A stretch of DNA of 64,000 nucleotides from assembly GCF_943913405.1 (NCBI RefSeq), contig NZ_CALTYA010000001.1:261442-325441 (forward strand). The letters run 5' to 3'. Origin of the DNA: an uncultured Flavobacterium sp. Lineage in GTDB: Bacteria > Bacteroidota > Bacteroidia > Flavobacteriales > Flavobacteriaceae. The notes under the pieces were generated by a model that did not search any database, was not told the DNA's origin, and was given only the letters and a program-made list of their open reading frames with translations. Shown piece by piece: positions 60,481-64,000 of this stretch. Each line of letters starts with the position of its first letter. Position 1 is the first letter of the stretch. Position numbers and translations under genes: made by a program.

Positions 60481-61497
60481 TCAAAAGCCTTGGAGCCACT
60501 CAATAAGATTTTTATTTCCTTCCCAATTTGACTTGCTAGGATTGGGAGTCAAATTTACATATGCTTTTTCTAGGGCATCTCTCTTTTGTTTTGAATCAGT
60601 CTTCGCGTATATTTCTGTTGTAATTACGGATGCATGTCCCAAAATATCGCGAATATAGACTAAAGAAACATTTGCTTGAAGTAGGTGCATGGCTTTTGAA
60701 TGCCGAAAAGTATGACAGGACACTTTTTTAGGATAAAAGGAAGGCTCGATAATAGAAGCCTTTTTAAGGTAAAATTTCAGAATATAATTCACGCCAGCTC
60801 TAGTAAGCTTATCTCCTCTTGAATTGAAAAAGAGAGGGTATAGATTTCTGCTTGGATTAAATAAATCATTTTCTTGCATGTAAATTTTTAAATGGTCTAG
60901 TTGCAACTTTGAAACAGGAATTACCCGCATCCTTTTACCTTTCCCCATAACCCTGATAGTCATTGGTTTCTGCATATTTATCATTGAAGGAGTGATATCT
61001 ATGACTTCTTGCACACGTGCACCTGTATCATAAATTAAAGACAATAGTGCCAAGTCTCGCCTGCCTTTTTTATTTTTTAAATTAGGCATACTCAATAATA
61101 ATTTCAGTGCTTCTGGAGAAAGGTAGTTTATAGTTGTTTTTATTTCCCTACGAAAAGAAATGGATAAAACTGACTGTGAATGAATAAGATATGCCAGCTC
61201 TTCCCTGCTTAAATATTTAAAAAAAGAGTGTATTGCAGCTAGTCGATTATTTATGCTGCTAGATGATGAATTTCGAGACAGTTTCAACCAATTTAAAAAT
61301 TCTAGAATCATTTCCTTACTTAGGTGTTCAATAGTTATCTTCTCTAGCCTTATTTTTTTCTGCTCAACTATAAATTTAAGCAGTAGAATGAATGATCCAG
61401 TGTAAGATTTTATTGTGTTAGGACTATATTCTCTCTCAATTGACAAGTAATCCCTGATAAACGATGAAATATATTGTGCAAAATTAGTTGGTTTCAT
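60481..61497 (-). CDS. Tyrosine recombinase, third of the trio
   Basis: 338 residues from ATG 61497 (an upstream TTG at 61506 exists). Catalytic residues: R in DTGARVQEVIDI (about residue 176), HTFRH (about 267) and LGHASVITTEIYAKTDS with the His and the Tyr nucleophile (about 293-305). N-terminal SAM-like core-binding domain (FIRDYLSIEREYSPNTIKSYTGSF). Its start overlaps the stop of the second recombinase by 14 bp. Confidence 0.85.
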   Translation of the reverse strand: MKPTNFAQYISSFIRDYLSIEREYSPNTIKSYTGSFILLLKFIVEQKKIRLEKITIEHLSKEMILEFLNWLKLSRNSSSSSINNRLAAIHSFFKYLSREELAYLIHSQSVLSISFRREIKTTINYLSPEALKLLLSMPNLKNKKGRRDLALLSLIYDTGARVQEVIDITPSMINMQKPMTIRVMGKGKRMRVIPVSKLQLDHLKIYMQENDLFNPSRNLYPLFFNSRGDKLTRAGVNYILKFYLKKASIIEPSFYPKKVSCHTFRHSKAMHLLQANVSLVYIRDILGHASVITTEIYAKTDSKQKRDALEKAYVNLTPNPSKSNWEGNKNLIEWLQGF

Positions 61498-62467
61498 TAT
61501 CTTCAATTTTAGGATAAACGTTTGGTATATATAGCTCTAAATTTTTTATTACATCAGGATACATTTTTGCTGTTAATCTCACATACGTATTAGTAGCTTC
61601 AACGCTTGAGTGACCTAAATACTTTGACAAAATTGGAAGGGCTATATATGAATCATTCCCAGATTCTACAATTTTCGCCAGTGAATTAACGGCAAAAGTG
61701 TGCCTAAAATCATGAATTCTTGGTCTAGTCAAATTATCTTCTCCAAAAATCCCAGCTATATCAAGACATCTTTTGAAGTGTGTTCGTACTAAATTACTAG
61801 ATAATTTTCGGCCGTCAGTCTTTATAAAAAAATAGTTATTATGATAGGCTGGCGATAAATGGTTTTTATACCACACATAAGTAATTAAAACTTCCGTAAG
61901 AGACTTGGAAATTGGAAGTAATCTTTCTTTTTTATTTTTGCTGTCTAAAATTTTAATATATCTTCCACTCAAGTTAACATCTTCACTTTTAAGAGATAAT
62001 GCTTCCCCGAGCCTCACACCCGTTGCAAAAAGAAAGCGTAGAAAAGCAGGTATGCTAAACAATCCCGTGTGTGTTGTAATAGGAGCCTGCAAGTTGTCGC
62101 AAGCATTGAAAATTTTTTGCACTTGCTCATCTGAATAAATATAAGGTATATGGTTATTTTTCTCATATCTTATCATTTTCGGTAAGTATGACTCTATTTC
62201 TAAGTCTAGCAAGTACATGGAAAATTGCCTTAACATGCTGCACTTGAAATATTTTGTTCTAAGTGTTTGGTTTGGAATATTATCTATCCAATTATCGCAA
62301 AATTCCTTGGTTAGTCCTGGACCTTTTTCGTTCCTTTCAATTGCTAAACGGTCCATACTGCGTAATTGCGTAATTCCTTTGTTGTACTTCAATCCTAAAC
62401 TTTTTTTCAATTCTATATAATTGGAAAAATGGCTGCTAAAAATGCTAGAGAAATTGTAGTCATGCAT
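61484..62467 (-). CDS. Tyrosine recombinase, second of the trio
   Basis: 327 residues from the ATG at 62467; longer in-frame starts at 62491 or 62518 would overlap the first recombinase further. Catalytic pieces: FATGVRLGEALSL with Arg (about 150), HDFRHTFAVN (about 245), and YLGHSSVEATNTYVRLT with His and Tyr (about 275-287). The gene start overlaps the first recombinase stop by 8 bp (ATGCATGA), supporting coupled expression. Confidence 0.85.
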   Translation of the reverse strand: MHDYNFSSIFSSHFSNYIELKKSLGLKYNKGITQLRSMDRLAIERNEKGPGLTKEFCDNWIDNIPNQTLRTKYFKCSMLRQFSMYLLDLEIESYLPKMIRYEKNNHIPYIYSDEQVQKIFNACDNLQAPITTHTGLFSIPAFLRFLFATGVRLGEALSLKSEDVNLSGRYIKILDSKNKKERLLPISKSLTEVLITYVWYKNHLSPAYHNNYFFIKTDGRKLSSNLVRTHFKRCLDIAGIFGEDNLTRPRIHDFRHTFAVNSLAKIVESGNDSYIALPILSKYLGHSSVEATNTYVRLTAKMYPDVIKNLELYIPNVYPKIEDNETN

Positions 62468-63725
62468 AAAAAACACCCCCTTTCTGTTCATAAAATTCTT
62501 TTGGTACTTCTGGAACATCTTCTATACAAATTGACATTGCTTCTAAATCAATAGAAAGATATGCCATTGCAGAGTTCGTATTTTTATGTCCGAGAACTTC
62601 AGTAATAACAGGATAAATCGTTTTTGTCTTTAATAACCTATCGGCAAGGCTATGTCTAAGAGAATGTGCTCCAAACCTTCTTTTGCTAATATCAATTCCT
62701 GCTCTTTTAAATGCTTTTTGAATTATACTACTTGCTGTAGATAGCCCAAAAGGAACTGCTGGGCACCTGCATGTTAAAAAAACATATGGACTATTTGAAG
62801 ATGGACGAGAGTATTTTATATAATCTATAATTGCATTTCCCACATCTGAAAGTAGCGGGAGAGTTTGAGGATGTCGAGTTTTCATTTGCACGAAATTCAG
62901 TTTTGATTTTTCCCAATCAATATTCTCAAATTTTAGATTTGCTATGTCAGACTGCCTCAATCCTAAATGCGTCGCCAACACTGCAACGGCATAATTGCGT
63001 TTGCCATTTTTTTTACTTCGGTCAAAGGACTGAAGCAATGTGTTAACTTCATCTATTGTATATACCGACGGCAAAATCGTTTTATGTATACCTTTGTAAA
63101 CCGGTATTCTTTGAGAAAAATCCTTTTTAATTTCTCGTTCTTCAAACGCAAATTTCATTAACTGTCTAAGTACCGGAAGGTCGGCTCTTATGTTTCCATA
63201 CTGGTGGCATTCGATTTGAGAAAGGTACTCCATCATCAAGGGCATTTCAATTTCTTGAAATAATCCAACATTTTTGTCTATGCAAAATTTATAGAATTGT
63301 CTTAGGCTTACTTGACAGTAAAAATGTCGTCTCTCAGTTTTGAATGTTTCTTTCTTAAAATTTGAAAAATTAAGTATTACACGTCCGACATCTCCCTGAA
63401 ATGAAAATTCTTTTGAGATTATTCCTCTTTTTTTAGTAATTGCACCTGTCTTAACATACTCCGAAAGTTGCAAAATTGACTTATGTATCAGCTGCTCGCT
63501 ATCTCTAAAATTTCTTAAATTTTTATCTCCAAAAATATATTTGATGATATCATTTTCCAAATCAGCTCGATAATTATCATAATTATTGATAGATAGAAAA
63601 AATCTTATTCTTCTCCATCCGTACTTATGCCTGTCAATATATGAATCTGAATACTCAAGATTAGATTTCATATATTTTTCAATATCTTCAACCAAATAGT
63701 CGAATCCAATTTTTTGTTTTTCCAT
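62460..63725 (-). CDS. Tyrosine recombinase, first of the trio
   Basis: 421 residues. Catalytic pieces: THLGLRQSDIANLKF with Arg (about 262), HSLRHSLADRLL (about 362) and VLGHKNTNSAMAYLSID with His and Tyr (about 387-399). The N-terminal core-binding domain is longer than in the other two. Three different, intact, overlapping tyrosine recombinase genes in this order are the defining feature of RIT (recombinase-in-trio) elements. The upstream 275 bp contain long palindromes, probably the element end or its operator. Confidence 0.87.
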   Translation of the reverse strand: MEKQKIGFDYLVEDIEKYMKSNLEYSDSYIDRHKYGWRRIRFFLSINNYDNYRADLENDIIKYIFGDKNLRNFRDSEQLIHKSILQLSEYVKTGAITKKRGIISKEFSFQGDVGRVILNFSNFKKETFKTERRHFYCQVSLRQFYKFCIDKNVGLFQEIEMPLMMEYLSQIECHQYGNIRADLPVLRQLMKFAFEEREIKKDFSQRIPVYKGIHKTILPSVYTIDEVNTLLQSFDRSKKNGKRNYAVAVLATHLGLRQSDIANLKFENIDWEKSKLNFVQMKTRHPQTLPLLSDVGNAIIDYIKYSRPSSNSPYVFLTCRCPAVPFGLSTASSIIQKAFKRAGIDISKRRFGAHSLRHSLADRLLKTKTIYPVITEVLGHKNTNSAMAYLSIDLEAMSICIEDVPEVPKEFYEQKGGVFYA

Positions 63726-63809
63726 AATTTAGTATTTTAAAAAGACTGATAAAAATTGTATTTAATTCCAAAAAAAATCAATTAAGTGTCTGGACTTTAC
63801 TAAATTAAG

Positions 63810-63861
63810 TTTTTTTTGAATTCAAAAAAAATTTACTTGTATTGTACATTTTTATACAATA
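63810..63861. repeat. Palindromes upstream of the recombinase trio
   Basis: A perfect 22-base palindrome centred on GAATTC, eight T before GAA and eight A after TTC, spans 63810-63831. TATTGTA (63840-63846) is repeated inverted as TACAATA (63855-63861). The word TTTTTTTTGAATT occurs again at 63870. These could be recombinase binding sites, an operator, or the element end. The rest of 63726-64000 is AT-rich and holds no gene. Confidence 0.6.
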
Positions 63862-64000
63862 TCATTTTATTTTTTTTGAATTAAAATTTTTATCTGAGAA
63901 TGGGAGATAGTCAAGGATATTGCTAAAAAGTTATTCCGAAAAAAATTATATAAAATATCTTCAACAGCAGATTTTTTTTAATTTATGTATGAATACATAC

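Larger units (their letters stand above)
54792..64000. mobile_element. Integrated element with three tyrosine recombinases (RIT-type), inserted in umuC; right end outside window
   Basis: Left end by umuC break plus inverted repeats; content: KAP NTPase, DUF6934-like and partner gene, gene remnants, zinc-ribbon/HNH-like gene and three overlapping recombinases of the recombinase-in-trio type. The right end is not visible. Whether the recombinases and the cargo belong to one element, or a RIT element inserted into an older island, cannot be settled here. Confidence 0.65.

Noticed and set aside
62468..62518. Longer start of the second recombinase
   Set aside because: Possible starts at 62491 and 62518 would overlap the first recombinase by 32-59 bases; ATG 62467 with an 8-base overlap is the simpler coupling.
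63726..64000. Gene upstream of the first recombinase
   Set aside because: Very AT-rich with homopolymers and palindromes; no frame with family-like content was seen up to the window edge.

Overview
The window is typical of a Flavobacteriaceae chromosome, most likely Flavobacterium. Coding is dense and AT-rich. Promoter-like TAnnTTTG boxes, the Bacteroidetes -7 element, lie upstream of many starts, and Shine-Dalgarno sequences are weak or absent. Proteins such as NuoG (short form), SucA/SucB, TerB, HupE, a DUF6705-like pair and a Bacteroidetes-type VgrG cluster fit that group. This assignment is an inference from protein and promoter style; no 16S gene is present.

Layout. 1-5555: start of a large exported surface protein running off the left edge, a RelE/ParE-type toxin-antitoxin pair, aspartate kinase, a GNAT acetyltransferase, an M48 metalloprotease and fructose-1,6-bisphosphatase. 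5556-8526: an accessory operon of a Gly-linker lipoprotein with a JAMM-like motif and two tandem secreted paralogues. 8547-17253: TerB-like and HupE-like proteins; a two-gene operon of a flavin amine oxidase and a thiamine-diphosphate 2-keto-acid decarboxylase; tRNA-Ser(GGA); L-asparaginase with an acyltransferase; TatD; a retropepsin-like protein. 17274-23411: SucB/SucA, a beta-barrel protein, a small unknown protein and a polyprenyl synthetase. 23528-30001: a TetR-TolC-adaptor-RND efflux operon. 30016-35571: a type VI secretion VgrG cargo cluster (VgrG, candidate cysteine-peptidase-like effector, exported candidate immunity protein, PAAR-like cap) and a divergent helical protein. 35643-35915: a strictly phased 21-bp repeat array. 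35997-40172: small lipoproteins, a MORN-like protein, aspS and a cold-shock protein. 40413-53700: a complete 14-gene nuoA-N respiratory complex I operon whose spacers contain mirrored low-complexity hairpin elements.

54675 to the right edge is an integrated element. A umuC gene is cut after about 39 codons, followed at once by a cluster of palindromic 10-mers. The element then carries a KAP-type P-loop NTPase, a DUF6934-like gene translationally coupled to an unknown gene, gene remnants, a zinc-ribbon/HNH-like protein, and three overlapping, intact tyrosine recombinase genes. This recombinase arrangement is that of RIT (recombinase-in-trio) elements. The right boundary, and the rest of umuC, would lie beyond 64000.

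The parts most likely to be new are the RIT-associated cargo, the VgrG-linked effector/immunity pair, the 21-bp array and the mirrored elements in the nuo operon. The core genes (TCA cycle, complex I, tRNA charging, amino-acid and isoprenoid metabolism) look ordinary and intact.
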